Assembly: GCA_033398695.1 (NCBI GenBank)
Contig: CM065812.1
Span: 139,878,858-139,942,857, forward strand
DNA from: Orobanche coerulescens
Lineage: Eukaryota > Streptophyta > Magnoliopsida > Lamiales > Orobanchaceae
Direction of reading: 5' to 3'
DNA: 64,000 nt
The notes beneath the pieces are model-generated. The model did not search any database. It worked only from the letters and a program-made list of their open reading frames with translations, and was not told where the DNA came from. A program made the position numbers and the translations under genes. Of this stretch, positions 1-14,128 are shown piece after piece; positions within the stretch are counted from its first letter, which is position 1, and every line of letters starts with the position of its first letter.

Positions 1-3000
1 CATACCCAACCATAAATGGAGGATGAACGACCAAACAATATGGCTCAAAGATGGAAATCATAGTACGCCCAATCCGAATATGTGTCAGTGCACATGTCCA
101 CCCCGTATACGGAATCCAGGATGTACGTGGGACAATGTACCTAATTAGCCTCAACGAACTACGTCTCGTGTGCACAGCCTTTCACGGAAAATATTCACGC
201 ATGACTATATATGTGCCCGGCTAAAAATCCTACACAATATCCAATCGGAACGCAGATATGACTCCAGATATGTCACGATGCAACATGACAACGAAACTCA
301 AAGAAACACATATGCAATAGGATCAAAAGACTCACCGAAGTGAACAACAATAGTCTGACAATGAAAAGTCGACACGACCAATCAATATTCAAAACAACAA
401 CCCTGGGATCACAAACCCCAAAGGATAATCCATACCATCAACAATCTCAGACAACAGTTCTGGAATCGACATCCATCAACGAACAACCAATATGAATCTC
501 AATACACGAAGCCTCAACGTACAACATATACAACAACTAAACATAATAATTATCTCATAACTGAACAATACATAAATTACCTCAAAGCCGGAGACAACAT
601 CCTTTCCACGAACAACATCCCTGAACGAATACACAGTTATACAAATAATCCCGAAATAGGTATAGTCCATTTATACCAACAACCACCATCCCGACATCAA
701 TATCGACACGATAACTATCCTCAATATCCGATATTCTATATCCTTGACCAAAGATAACTCACGTCTTCCTTGAACACAATTAAATCATATACCTTATGAT
801 TTAATACAAACCAGAGCACGATATACAACTCATTAACCAACAATTTACCTTTCTAACAACATTGCTATAAGAATTATAAATGAAATGAAAACGAAACCAT
901 TTATCAAATATTATAAGCTGAACAAGTATAAACTTGCCTCGATACCGATACCACGAAGCTGTTACCAAAAATCCATTGCCTTAGTCTACGAGCTCCTCAG
1001 CCCCGACCAAAAGCAATCTACGAACTCTTCGACCTCAACCGCAACACAACGGTCATAATCCACGATCAAAACATCACAACCTATTGCAATAATCAATTAA
1101 CAACAATCCGATAACAATCAATAACCGACATAGCCAACCAAGCAACTCAACGGCTCAACAATACCCCGATCATAAACAAAACCGAACAATACAACTCAAA
1201 CAAATACGAACTCATATCCACGATACAAGTCGTAACTCGATGATCACAAATAACAATCAATAACCGATCAACAAGCACAACGGTTCTACAATATCCCGAT
1301 TAAACACAAATCCGAACAACCAAATCAATCGATCACGAATTCAAAACCACAATACGATTCCACAATCCGAATATCATATCCATAATCTATTTAAACCAAC
1401 AAGGGTCTAACATTACGATTCCAAATTCAATCTTAAAAACAATTACAAGTTTCCTTCTTGTATAATCATAATAACATCCAATTACCGATTATCATCATCA
1501 ATCCGGACAATCCAATTAATTCAACAATATAGATAACCATATTCCAAAGGTTTCAAATAATTCCATTATCCGAATTGAACACTTATTCAATAAGTATGAA
1601 TTTCCAAATTCAAACATGAATAATAATTCTCATCAAACTCGAAATCATATTCGTATTCCTATACGAATATTGTACCAAGATACATAATTTAGTTCTAAAT
1701 GTGAATATTCCATATTCATATCCAAAACACCAACACTTTGAAACGTATTCATCAAATCAATGATCAATTCATCTCGACATTAAGGATTTTATAACATATT
1801 CGATTCCAACTTCAACTCCAAATACGAAGACAAAACTCCTTCTTGTTCATACTTGTAAATTCGTAGAAAACAATTAATCGATTATTATCGTGAATAATCA
1901 CATTCCAAATTATCCGAAATCCTTCCAAAACCATAACATGTAACTCAAGAGTTCTTCAAGAACACGAATTATCCAAATTCACGTTCATAATCCATAAAAC
2001 AACATAACCCGATGTATTCTAACATCTAAACAACCCTTAATCATAATTCAAGGTGTATATAATCATGTTCTTCAACATATACTTCTCGTAACATCATGAA
2101 TCGCAACAAACCACCAAGAACATCGAGAATACCACGATTCCATAATCATAACGACATAATCAAGGCATTTGATCACCAATTCATTATCTTCCTTTAACGA
2201 AATTCCCATAATTACCAAGAATCATCACAACAATATCATTTCAACCATCATTCATACGAAAACGTGTAGAATTTTCCAAGTTGTACTCATTGAGACATTT
2301 CATCGAACACTTTGGAGGCATAGTCCAATTCAATCGATTATTCAAAGAAATACTCGAATTCGTTCCACAAAACTAATAATCTCAAGAATACAACAAGATT
2401 CCATCAATAATCTGAGTTAAAACGAATCAAATCGGCCAAAACATCAAGAAACTCCAAAAATATCCAAAACCAAGTGTTTAGGTGTTCTTACCTTCGATAC
2501 GGGTGGAAGATGATGTTAATCCATGATTCCAACTTCCAAAACATGTTGTTATAAGTTGCTCTTACTCAAATCCATCAATTCTTGCTGAAGGAATCGCGAA
2601 GAAACGAAGAAAAACGAAAAAATGAGCAGGTGACTCGGTCCAGGCCTTATATAGGTCGAGACCTGCCGGCACGTTACGTACGTAATCGGCGGGTCCTTAC
2701 GTACGTAGCCGGCCGCGACCTACCCTACGCCATTACGCCGGAACCCTTACGTGCGTAATCGGCGGTGGCTTACGTCATCGCGGCCCTTACGGCCGTAACC
2801 GGCCAGAGCCTTACGTACGTTATCGGCCAATTCTAGCCATCCCTGCGAGTCATCGCCCACCGTGATCGGCCATCCATGCGAATCACTGCCGACCATGCTC
2901 GGCCATCCCAACGAGTCACGTCCGGCCATGCTCGGCCATCCAGGTCATCTCGGCCACGACTCGGTCAGCCGCCCATGCGCGTCGTAACACTTAATCCGTT

Positions 3001-3547
3001 GCGTACGTAATACGTACGTTGACTTGCTACAGTATAATACTCGTATTACGTACGTAATACACCCTGTATAACGTACGTAACTCCATCCGTTGACTCACCT
3101 GTCCACATCTGCGCCGAAAGCTGCCGACCACGGGCCCCACTGTCCGATTCCTCTTGTTACGTACGTTATGTACACTATATAACGTACGTAAGCTAACACA
3201 TCTTACGTACGTAAGATCCAAGGCTTAACGTACGTAATGGCTTTTATACTTAGCCAAAAATCCAATTGTTCCTGACTGACGTCTCGACGTACAAAATACA
3301 ATCATACGGCATACTGAATACACATACTGAATCTAAAAATATTCTCACACGGTATACCTGATATCCAAATCAGTTCAACCTGATACAACATATCCTGAAT
3401 ATATCTGTCAATCAAAAACGATAATCACACCAGTATAACTGTCTCGGTTCTCAATTTATTTTATCCACACTGTATAGATACCAAACTATACAGTATATCT
3501 CAGATAAAATAACGTGAAAAATTTATACAGAAAATTCGGGTATTACA
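1..3547 (-). repeat. Array LTR copy 1 (partial)
   Basis: This is the portion of the LTR nearest its TG start (minus orientation); the rest lies left of the window. Position 1 corresponds to about 5218 in the next unit. It ends at 3547 with the rc of TGTAATACCCG, against the PPT. It holds the TACGTACGTA cluster and TATA box near 2645-3240 and long AT-rich sequence with no coding potential I trust. Short conserved ORFs here (for example 476-670 minus, 2169-2420 plus) are chance frames kept open because the copies are nearly identical. Confidence 0.85.
2645..3240 (-). promoter_or_regulatory. U3 promoter: TATA box and TACGTACGTA cluster, LTR copy 1
   Basis: On the minus strand about eleven TACGTACGTA-like palindromes, many flanked by TTA/TAA, occur within 570 bp directly upstream of CTATATAAGG (TATA box, 2645-2653). 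TACGTA is the A-box, an ACGT-core site bound by plant bZIP factors; that this cluster is an enhancer is inference. Downstream of the TATA box come a short pyrimidine-rich leader and the donor-like CGAAG/GTAAGAAC near 2495. Confidence 0.6.
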
Positions 3548-3934
3548 TACTACCCCCCTTAAAATAAGTTTCGTCCTCGAAACTTGCGACCTGTCACCAA
3601 CAACACATAAATCCAAAACTTTCAACTCATCATGAAAACAATCAAGCGTCGCCACAAGCGAAATAACCAAACCAATATACTTACAGGTGCGTGAAGCCGA
3701 TCATCTCCCGTGATACTAGCACACGACTCCCACCCGAAGTATCAACACAATCAAAACACACGAATATCACAAATAGCAGTTTGAAAAGATCTCAAAAATT
3801 TTGGAAACTCCAAAAATCGATTTGACTCAAAAGTCAGAAAACTCATTTTCAAAAATCACGCTACTCCCGTACCGGTAAAGCCACATAACACACACGTCTG
3901 GGTTTCACAAAACCCAAGCTCTGATACCATCTTC
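3548..3934 (-). mobile_element. Array interior 1 (PBS to PPT, 387 bp)
   Basis: On the minus strand this starts GAAGA, then TGGTATCAGAGC (initiator-Met tRNA type PBS), runs about 340 bp without an ORF, and ends with a purine tract next to the LTR. The neighbouring LTR end is mutated here to TGTTAGA instead of TGTTACA. A candidate small intron (donor GTAAGTAT near 3690, acceptor GTGACAG near 3590) lies inside. The last part, GTTTCGAGGACGAAACTT, resembles the tail just before the PPT of the complete gypsy element at 30600-30630. Confidence 0.87.
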
Positions 3935-4927
3935 TCTAACACCCCCAAAACAAACCGGGATATTACAGCGCCGTGGGTCCCGCGCCGGAACCCACCAGGC
4001 TAAAAACCGTTTACAAAACCAATTCAAAAGCGCCAAAAGGCCGATGACGGTAATATTTTAAATACTCAAATATTTTCAAAAGCATAATTTTGAAATACCG
4101 TCATAAAATACCATTTGAAAATACAAGGCGAAGTGCCAAAACTCAACAGTTTAAAATATACGTTAAGCCACAACTTAAACGTACCGATAAAATAATTTGG
4201 GAAAAAGAGTTTGACGAAAATAACCCAAGTTCGTAAAATGCCCAAAAGGCCATTTTAAAATACACACACGAGTTGGTAAAAATACCAAAGAGCTATTTTG
4301 AAATATACACACGCAGCGGATAAATGCAGTTCAAAATACACATTTGCGTGAAATGAATAACTTGAGAAAAGAAATACTCGATACTCCAAAACATGCCACC
4401 ACCAGTATCACATCGGGAAGCTCATCCCTTCACGACCGCTACTAGATCGATCTCCAAGTACCTAAAAATAAATCCCACGATGGGGTCAGCCACAATACTC
4501 AATAATGATATCGATCACATCATCATAAATAATTACATACCAATGTAATAATATTGTAAGAATACTACCAAAGTAATCTTACCGTCATACCTTACCAATC
4601 CATAACAATCCATACTAAATCAATCCTTGACATATTCCACATTTCGTATTCTCAAATCACGAAATGAATTCAACAACAATCATCTCTACTGTATTCCAAA
4701 AATACCGACAATCCTCAAAACATCATCATAACTAATAAGTGTGGAAATAATCCAATCTGTGCCAAATCCTGTCCGTCGGATTACACAATCAAATCTCAAC
4801 ATGTATAAACCAATAATACACAACATATCTGTAGATCAACTACCACATGATAATGATAACAAATCCTGAAACATCGACATATAGTCCGAATGCTTATACG
4901 ATCAATAACCAGATCAACCGATAAATC

Positions 4928-5146
4928 AACTGAGAGTATCATCGACATGATAACTCCAATACGACCAATAAAGGATCACGATAACTGAGAATACCATCAA
5001 CATGATAACTCCGACACGATCAACAAAGGATCAACAATAATCGAGAATACCATCAACAAGGTAAACTCCAAATGATCAACAAAAGACCAATAATAACTGA
5101 GAATACCATCAACAAGGTAAACTCCAAATGATCAACAATAATGGAT
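4928..5146 (+). repeat. 55-bp minisatellite inside the array LTR
   Basis: Four head-to-tail copies of a 55-56 bp motif built around GAGAATACCATCAACA and GATCAACAAAGGATC, starting at 4928, 4983, 5039 and 5095. The same block recurs in every full LTR at 10157, 15121 and 20343. The last two copies are most alike. Confidence 0.75.
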
Positions 5147-7870
5147 CTCAAAGAAATAACTCTGACTGTCGAACATATTCCTCGGGCGTATGAACAACCA
5201 GTCACAAACCGTCGAACATACCCAACCATAAATGGAGGATGAACGACCAAACAATATGGCTCAAAGATGGAAATCATAGTACGCCCAATCCGAATATGTG
5301 TCAGTGCACATGTCCACCCCGTATACGGAATCCAGGATGTACGTGGGACAATGTACCTAATTAGCCTCAACGAACTACGTCTCGTGTGCACAGCCTTTCA
5401 CGGAAAATATTCACGCATGACTATATATGTGCCCGGCTAAAAATCCTACACAATATCCAATCGGAACGCAGATATGACTCCAGATATGTCACGATGCAAC
5501 ATGACAACGAAACTCAAAGAAACACATATGCAATAAGGATCAAAAGACTCACCGAAGTGAACAACAATAGTCTGACAATGAAAAGTCGACACGACCAATC
5601 AATATTCAAAACAACAACCCTGGGATCACAAACCCCAAAGGATAATCCATACCATCAACAATCTCAGAAAACAGTTCTGGAATCGACATCCATCAACGAA
5701 CAACCAATATGAATCTCAATACACGAAGCCTCAACGTACAACATATACAACAACTAAACATAATAATTATCTCATAACTGAACAATACATAAATTACCTC
5801 AAAGCCGGAGACAACATCCTTTCCACGAACAACATCCCTGAACGAATACACAGTTATACAAATAATCCCGAAATAGGTATAGTCCATTTATACCAACAAC
5901 CACCATCCCGACATCAATATCGACACGATAACTATCCTCGATATCCGATATTCTATATCCTTGACCAAAGATAACTCACGTCTTCCTTGAACACAATTAA
6001 ATCATATACCTTATGATTTAATACAAACCAGAGCACGATATACAACTCATTAACCAACAATTTACCTTTCTAACAACATTGCTATAAGAATTATAAATGA
6101 AATGAAAACGAAACCATTTATCAAATATTATAAGCTGAACAAGTATAAACTTGCCTCGATACCGATACCACGAAGCTGTTACCAAAAATCCATTGCCTTT
6201 GTCTACGAGCTCCTCAGCCCCGACCAAAAGCAATCTACGAACTCTTCGACCTCAACCGCAACACAACGGTCATAATCCACGATCAAAACATCACAACCTA
6301 TTGCAATAATCAATTAACAACAATCCGATAACAATCAATAACCGACATAACCAACCAAGCAACTCAACGGCTCAACAATACCCCGATCATAAACAAAACC
6401 GAACAATACAACTCAAACAATTACGAACTCATATCCACGATACAAGTCGTAACTCGATGATCACAAATAACAATCAATAACCGATCAACAAGCACAACGG
6501 TTCTACAATATCCCGATTAAACACAAATCCGAACAACCAAATCAATCGATCACGAATTCAAAACCACAATACGAACAATCCGAATATCATATCCATAATC
6601 TATTTAAACCAACAAGGGTCTAACATTACCGATTCCAAATTCAATCTTAAAAACAATTACAAGTTTCCTTCTTGTATAATCATAATAACATCCAATTACC
6701 GATTATCATCATCAATCCGGACAATCCAATTAATTCAACAATATAGATAACCATATTCCAAAGGTTTCAAATAATTCCATTATCCGAATTGAACACTTAT
6801 TCAATAAGTATGAATTTCCAAATTCAAACATGAATAATAATTCTCATCAAACTCGAAATCATATTCGTATTCCTATACGAATATTGTACCAAGATACATA
6901 ATTTAGTTCTAAATGTGAATATTCCATATTCATATCCAAAACACCAAAACTTTGAAACCTATTCATCAAATCAATGATCAATTCATCTCGACATTAAGGA
7001 TTTTATAACATATTCGATTCCAACTTCAACTCCAAATACGAAGACAAAACTCCTTCTTGTTCATACTTGTAAATTCGTAGAAAACAATTAATCGATTATT
7101 ATCGTGAATAATCACATTCCAAATTATCCGAAATCCTTCCAAAATCATAACATGTAACTCAAGAGTTCTTCAAGAACACGAATTATCCAAATTCACGTTC
7201 ATAATCCATAAAACAACATAACCCGATGTTTTCTAACATCTAAACAACCCTTAATCATAATTCAAGGTGTATATAATCATGTTCTTCAACATATAGTTCT
7301 CATAACATCATGAATCGCAACAAACCACCAAGAACATCGAGAATACCACGATTCCATAATCATAACGACATAATCAAGGCATTTGATCACCAATTCATTA
7401 TCTTCCTTTAACAAAATTCCCATAATTACCAAGAATCATCACAACAATATCATTTCAACCATCATTCATACGAAAACGTGTAGAATTTTCCAAGTTCTAC
7501 TCATTGAGACATTTCATCGAACACTTTGGAGGCATAGTCCAATTCAATCGATTATTCAAAGAAATACTCGAATTCGTTCCACAAAACTTCAAGAGCAACG
7601 AATAATCTCAAGAATACAAAAAGATTCCATCAATAATCTGAGTTAAAACGAATCAAATCGGCCAAAACATCAAGAAACTCCAAAAATATCCAAAACCAAG
7701 TGTTTAGGTGTTCTTACCTTCGATCCGGGTGGAAGATGATGTTAATCCATGATTCCAACTTCCAAAACATGTTGTTATAAGTTGCTCTTACTCAAATCCA
7801 TCAATTCTTGCTGAAGGAATCGCGAAGAAACGAAGAAAAACGAAAAAATGAGCAGGTGACTCGGTCCAGG

Positions 7871-8470
7871 CCTTATATAGGCCGAGACACCGCCGCGTTA
7901 CGTGCGTAATCGGCGGGTCCTTACGCACGTGGCGCCGCGGCCTACCCTCTTGCCAGATTACGCCGGAACCCTTACGTACGTAACCGGCAGCTGGCTTACG
8001 TACGTAACTGGCCCTTACGTCCGTAACCGGCCAGAGCCTTGCGTACGTTATCGGCCAATTCTAGCCATCCCTGCGAGTCATCGCCGACCGTGATTGGCCA
8101 TCCATGCGAATCACTGTCGACCATGCTCGGCCATCCCAACGAGTCACATCCGGCCATGCTCGGCCATCCAGGTCATCTCGGTCACGACTCGGTCAGCCGC
8201 CCCGTAACGTACGTAACACTTAATCCGTTGCGTACGTAATACGTACGTTGACTTGCTACAGTATAATAGTCATATTACGTACTTAATACACCCTGTATAA
8301 CGTACGTAACTCCATCCGTTGACTCACCTGTCCACATCTGCGCCGAAAGCTGCCGACCACGGACCCCACTGTCCGATTCCTCTTGTTACGTACGTTATGT
8401 ACACTATATAACGTACGTAAGCTAACACATTTTACATACGTAAGATCCAAGGCTTAACGTACGTAATGGC
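7871..8470 (-). promoter_or_regulatory. U3 promoter cluster, LTR copy 2
   Basis: Same layout as copy 1: TATA box at 7871-7879 and repeated TACGTACGTA sites up to 8470. Several sites here are changed (TTACGTGCGTAA, TTACGCACGT), showing decay at the CpG positions. Confidence 0.55.
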
Positions 8471-8776
8471 TTTTATACTTAGCCAAAAATCCAACTGTTC
8501 CTGACTGACGTCTCGACGTACAAAATACAATCATACGGCATACTGAATACACATACTGAATCCAAAAATATTCTCACACGGTATACCTGATATCCAAATC
8601 AGTTCAACCTGATACAACATATCCTGAATATATCTGTCAATCAAAAACGATAATCACACCAGTATAACTGTCTCGGTTTTCAATTTATTTTACCCACACT
8701 GTATAGATACCAAACTATACAGTATATCTCAGATAAAATAACGTGAAAAATTTATACAGAAAATTCGGGTATTACA

Positions 8777-9163
8777 TACTACCCCCCTTAAAATAAGTTT
8801 CGTCCTCGAAACTTGCGACCTGTCACCAACAACAGATAAATCCAAAACTTCCAACTCATCATGAAAACAATCAAGCGTCGCAACAAGCGAAATAACCAAA
8901 CCATTATACTTACAGGTGCGTGAAGCCGATGATCTCCCGTGATACTAGCACACGACTCCCACCCGAAGTCTCAACACAATCAAAACACACGAATATCACA
9001 AATAGCAGTTTGAAAAGATCTCAAAAATTTTGGAAACTCCAAAAATCGATTTGACTCAAAAGTCAGAAAACTCATTTTCAAAAATCACGCTACTCCCGTA
9101 CCGGTAAAGCCACATAACAGACACGCCTGGGTTTCACAAAACCCAAGCTCTGATACCATCTTC
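8777..9163 (-). mobile_element. Array interior 2 (387 bp)
   Basis: Exactly the same length as interior 1, with an intact LTR end (TGTTACA on minus) followed by GAAGA and the PBS TGGTATCAGAGC near 9149-9160. The purine tract adjoins 8777. No ORF of note. Confidence 0.87.
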
Positions 9164-12100
9164 TGTAACACCCCCAAAACCATCCGGGATATTACAGCGC
9201 CGTGGGTCCCGCGCCGGAACCCACCAGGCTAAAAACCGTTTACAAAACCAATTCAAAAGCGCCAAAAGGCCGATGACGGTAATATTTTAAATACTCAAAT
9301 ATTTTAAAAAGCATAATTTTGAAATACCGTCATAAAATACCATTTGAAAATACAAGGCGAAGTGCCAAAACTCAACAGTTTAAAATATACGTTAAGCCAC
9401 AACTTAAACGTACCGATAAAATAATTTGGGAAAAAGAGTTTGACGAAAATAACCCAAGTTCGTAAAATGCCCAAAAGGCCATTTTAAAATACACACACGA
9501 GTTGGTAAAAATACCAAAGAGCTATTTTGAAATATACACACGCAGCGGATAAATGCAGTTCAAAATACACATTTGCAGCGGAAATGAATAACCAGAAAAG
9601 AAATACTCGATACTCCAAAACATGCCACCACCAGTATCACATCGGGAAGCTCATCCCTTCACGACCGCTACTAGATCGATCTCCAAGTACCTAAAAATAA
9701 ATCCCACGATGGGGTCAGCCACAATACTCAATAATGATATCGATCACATCATCATAAATAATTACATACCAATGTAATAATATTGTAAGAATACTACCAA
9801 AGTAATCTTACCGTCATACCTTACCAATCCATAACAATCCATACTAAATCAATCCTTGACATATTCCACATTTCGTATTCTCAAATGACGAAATGAATTC
9901 AACAACAATCATCTCTACTGTATTCCAAAAATACCGACAATCCTCAAAACATCATCATAACTAATAAGTGTGGAAATAATCCAATCTGTGCCAAATCCTG
10001 TCCGTCGGATTACACAATCAAATCTCAACATGTATAAACCAATAATACACAACATATCTGTAGATCAACTACCACATGATAATGATAACAAATCCTGAAA
10101 CATCGACATATAGTCCGAATGCTTATACGATCAATAACCAGATCAACCGATAAATCAACTGAGAGTATCATCGACATGATAACTCCAATACGACCAATAA
10201 AGGATCACGATAACTGAGAATACCATCAACATGATAACTCCGACACGATCAACAAAGGATCAACAATAATCGAGAATACCATCAACAAGGTAAACTCCAA
10301 ATGATCAACAAAAGACCAATAATAACTGAGAATACCATCAACAAGGTAAACTCCAAATGATCAACAATAATGGATCTCAAAGAAATAACTCTGACTGTCG
10401 AACATATCCCTCGGGCGTATGAACAACCAGTCACAAACCGTCGAACATACCCAACCATAAATGGAGGATGAACGACCAAACAATATGGCTCAAAGATGGA
10501 AATCATAGTACGCCCAATCCGAATATGTGTTAGTGCACATGTCCACCCCGTATACGGAATCCAGGATATATGTGGAACAATGTACCTAATTAGCCTCAAC
10601 GAACTACGTCTCGTGTGCACAGCCTTTCACGGAAAATATTCACGCATGACTATATATGTGCCCGGATAAAAATCCTACACAATATCCAATCGGAACGCAG
10701 ATATGACTCCAGATATGTCACGATGCAACATGACAACGAAACTCAAAGAAACACATATGCAATAAGGATCAAAAGACTCACCGAAGTGAACAACAATAGT
10801 CTGACAATGAAAAGTCGACACGACCAATCAATATTCAAAACAACAATCCTGGGATCACAAACCCCAAAGGATAATCCATACCATCAACAATCTCAGACAA
10901 CAGTTCTGGAATCGACATCCATCAACGAACAACCAATATGAATATCAATACACGAAGCCTCAACGTACAACATATACAACAACTAAACATAATAATTATC
11001 TCATAACTGAACAATACATAAATTACCTCAAAGCCGGAGACAACATCCTTTCCACGAACAACATCCCTGAACGAATACACAGTTATAAAAATAATCCCGA
11101 AATAGGTATAGTCCATTTATACCAACAAACCACCATCCCGACATCAATATCGACACGATAATTATCCTCGATATCCGATATTCTATATCCTTGACCAAAG
11201 ATAACTCACGTCTTCCTTGAACACAATTAAATCATATACCTTATGATTTAATACAAACCAGAGCACGATATACAACTCATTAACCAACAATTTACCTTTC
11301 TAACAACATTGCTATATGAATTATAAATGAAATGAAAACGAAACCATTTATCAAATATTATAAGCTGAACAAGTATAAACTTGCCTCGATACCGATACCA
11401 CGAAGCCGTTACCAAAAATCCATTGCCTTTGTCTACGAGCTCCTCAGCCCCGACCAAAAGCAATCTACGAACTCTTCGACCTCAACCGCAACACAACGGT
11501 CATAATCCACGATCAAAACATCACAACCTATTGCAATAATCAATTAACAACAATCCGATAACAATCAATAACCGACATAGCCAACCAAGCAACTCAACGG
11601 CTCAACAATACCCCGATCATAAACAAAACCGAACAATACAACTCAAACAAATACGAACTCATATCCACGATACAAGTCGTAACTCGATGATCACAAATAA
11701 CAATCAATAACCGATCAACAAGCACAACGGTTCTACAATATCCCGATTAAACACAAATCCGAACAACCAAATCAATCGATCACGAATTCAAAACCACAAT
11801 ACGATTCCACAATCCGAATATCATATCCATAATCTATTTAAACCAACAAGGGTCTAACATTACCGATTCCAAATTCAATCTTAAAAACAATTACAAGTTT
11901 CCTTCTTGTATAATCATAATAACATCCAATTACCGATTATCATCATCAATCCGGACAATCCAATTAATTCAACAATATAGATAACCATATTCCAAAGGTT
12001 TCAAATATTTCCATTATCCGAATTGAACACTTATTCAATAAGTATTAATTTCCAAATTCAAACATGAATAATAATTCTCATCAAACTCGAAATCATATTC

Positions 12101-13741
12101 GTATTCCTATACGAATATTGTACCAAGATACTTAATTTAGTTCTAAATGTGAATATTCCATATTCATATCCAAAACACCAACACTTTGAAACGTATTCAT
12201 CAAATCAATGATCAATTCATCTCGACATTAAAGATTTTATAACATATATGATTCCAACTTCAACTCCAAATACGAAGACAAAACTCCTTCTTGTTCATAC
12301 TTGTAAATTCGTAGAAAACAATTTATCGATTATTATCGTGAATAATCACATTCCAAATTATACGAAATCCTTCCAAAATCATAACATGTAACTCAAGAGT
12401 TCTTCAAGAACACGAATTATCCAAATTCACGTTCATAATCCATAAAACAACATAACCCGATGTTTTCTAACATCTAAACAACCCTTAATCATAATTCAAG
12501 GTGTATATAATCATGTTCTTCAACATATACTTCTCATAACATCATGAATCGCAACAAACCACCAAGAACATCGAGAATACCACGATTCCATCAATAATCT
12601 GAGTTAAAACGAATCAAATCGGCCAAAACATCAAGAAACTCCAAAAATATCCAAAACCAAGTGTTTAGGTGTTCTTACCTTCGATCCGGGTGGAAGATGA
12701 TGTTAATCCATGATTGCAACTTCCAAAACATGTTGTTATAAGTTGCTCTTACTCAAACCCATCAATTCTTGCTGAATGAATCGCAAAGAAACGAAGAAAA
12801 ACGAAAAAATGAGCAGGTGACTCGGTCCAGGCCTTATATAGGCCGAAACCTGCCGGCACGTTACGTACGTAATCGGGGGGTCCTTACGTACGTAGCCGGC
12901 CGCGACCTACCCTACTGTCCAGTTCTGTCGGAACCCTTACGTACGTAACCGGCAGCTGGCTTACGTACGTAACTGGCCCTTATGGCCGTAACCGGCCAGA
13001 GCCTTACGTACGTTATCGGCCAATTCTACCCATCCCTGCGAGTCATCGCCGACCGTGATCGGCCATCCATGCGAATCACTGCCGACCATGCTCGGCCATC
13101 CCAACGAGTCACGTCCGGCCATGCTCGGCCATCCAGGTCATCTCGGCCACGACTCGGTCAGCCGCCCCGTAACGTACGTAACACTTAATCCGTTGCATAC
13201 GTAATATGTACGTTGACTTTCTACAGTATAATACTCGTATTACGTACGTAATACACCCTGTATAACGTACGTAACTCTATCCGTTGACTCACCTGTCCAC
13301 ATCTGCGCCGAAAGCTGCCGACCACGGGCCCCACTGTCCGATTCCTCTTGTTACGTACGTTATGTACACTATATAACGTACGTAAGCTAACACATTTTAC
13401 GTACGTAAGATCCAAGGCTTAACGTACGTAATGGCTTTTATACTTAGCCAAAAATCCAACTGTTCCTGACTGACGTCTCGACGTACAAAATACAATCATA
13501 CGGCATACTGAATACACATACTGAATCCAAAAATATTCTCACACGGTATACCTGATATCCAAATCAGTTCAACTTGATACAACATATCCTGAATATATCT
13601 GTCAATCAAAAACGATAATCACACCAGTATAACTGTCTCGGTTCTCAATTTATTTTATCCACACTGTACAGATACCAAACTATACAGTATATCTCAGATA
13701 AAATAACGCGAAAAATTTATACTGAAAATTCGGGTATTACA
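9164..13741 (-). repeat. Array LTR copy 3, with 265-bp internal deletion
   Basis: 4578 bp, about 265 bp shorter than its neighbours. The missing piece is the one at 7349-7625 of copy 2. The junction at 12584-12591 falls in GATTCCAT, an 8-base motif present at both ends of the missing segment in the other copies, which fits a short-homology deletion after array formation. Minisatellite at 10157-10375, TATA box at 12832-12840. Confidence 0.87.
12832..13432 (-). promoter_or_regulatory. U3 promoter cluster, LTR copy 3
   Basis: TATA box at 12832-12840 and a TACGTACGTA cluster to 13432; most sites are intact. Confidence 0.55.
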
Positions 13742-14128
13742 TACTACCCCCCTTAAAATAAGTTTCGTCCTCGAAACTTGCGACCTGTCACCAACAACAG
13801 ATAAATCCAAAACTTCCAACTCATCATGAAAACAATCAAGCGTCGCCACAAGCGAAATAACCAAACCAATATACTTACAGGTGCGTGAAGCCGATGATCT
13901 CCCGTGATACTAGCACACGACTCCCACCCGAAGTCTCAACACAATCAAAACACACGAATATCACAAATAGCAGTTTGAAAAGATCTCAAAAATTTTGGAA
14001 ACTCCAAAAATCAATTTGACTCAAAAGTCAGAAAACTCATTTTCAAAAATCACGCTACTCCCGTACCGGTAAAGCCACATAACACACACGCCTGGGTTTC
14101 AAAAAACCCAAGCTCTGATACCATCTTC
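13742..14128 (-). mobile_element. Array interior 3 (387 bp)
   Basis: Same length and layout as the others: purine tract at 13742-13760 side, PBS TGGTATCAGAGC (minus) near 14114-14125, LTR end TGTTACA intact at 14129. Confidence 0.86.

Larger units (their letters stand above)
3935..8776 (-). repeat. Array LTR copy 2 (4842 bp)
   Basis: Full-length LTR. Its left end is TCTAAC where other copies have TGTAAC, so this terminus carries one substitution. The right end is ATTACA at 8776. Contents in plus order: the GCGCCGTGGGTCCC block shared in diverged form with the gypsy LTR at 28230, a 55-bp minisatellite at 4928-5146, AT-rich body, splice-donor-like CGAAG/GTAAGAAC (minus, near 7720), TATA box at 7871-7879 and the TACGTACGTA cluster to 8470. 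Confidence 0.87.

Noticed and set aside
2671..3240. TACGTACGTA cluster as a CRISPR-like array
   Set aside because: Palindrome spacing is irregular, there are no unique spacers of constant size, and this is a plant LTR.
5053..5712. Overlapping conserved ORFs of 112 and 108 codons repeated in each ~5.2 kb unit
   Set aside because: They lie inside LTR sequence, overlap on opposite strands, have no domain, and are conserved only because the copies are nearly identical. Frameshifts and stops differ freely between units (for example 15579-15903).
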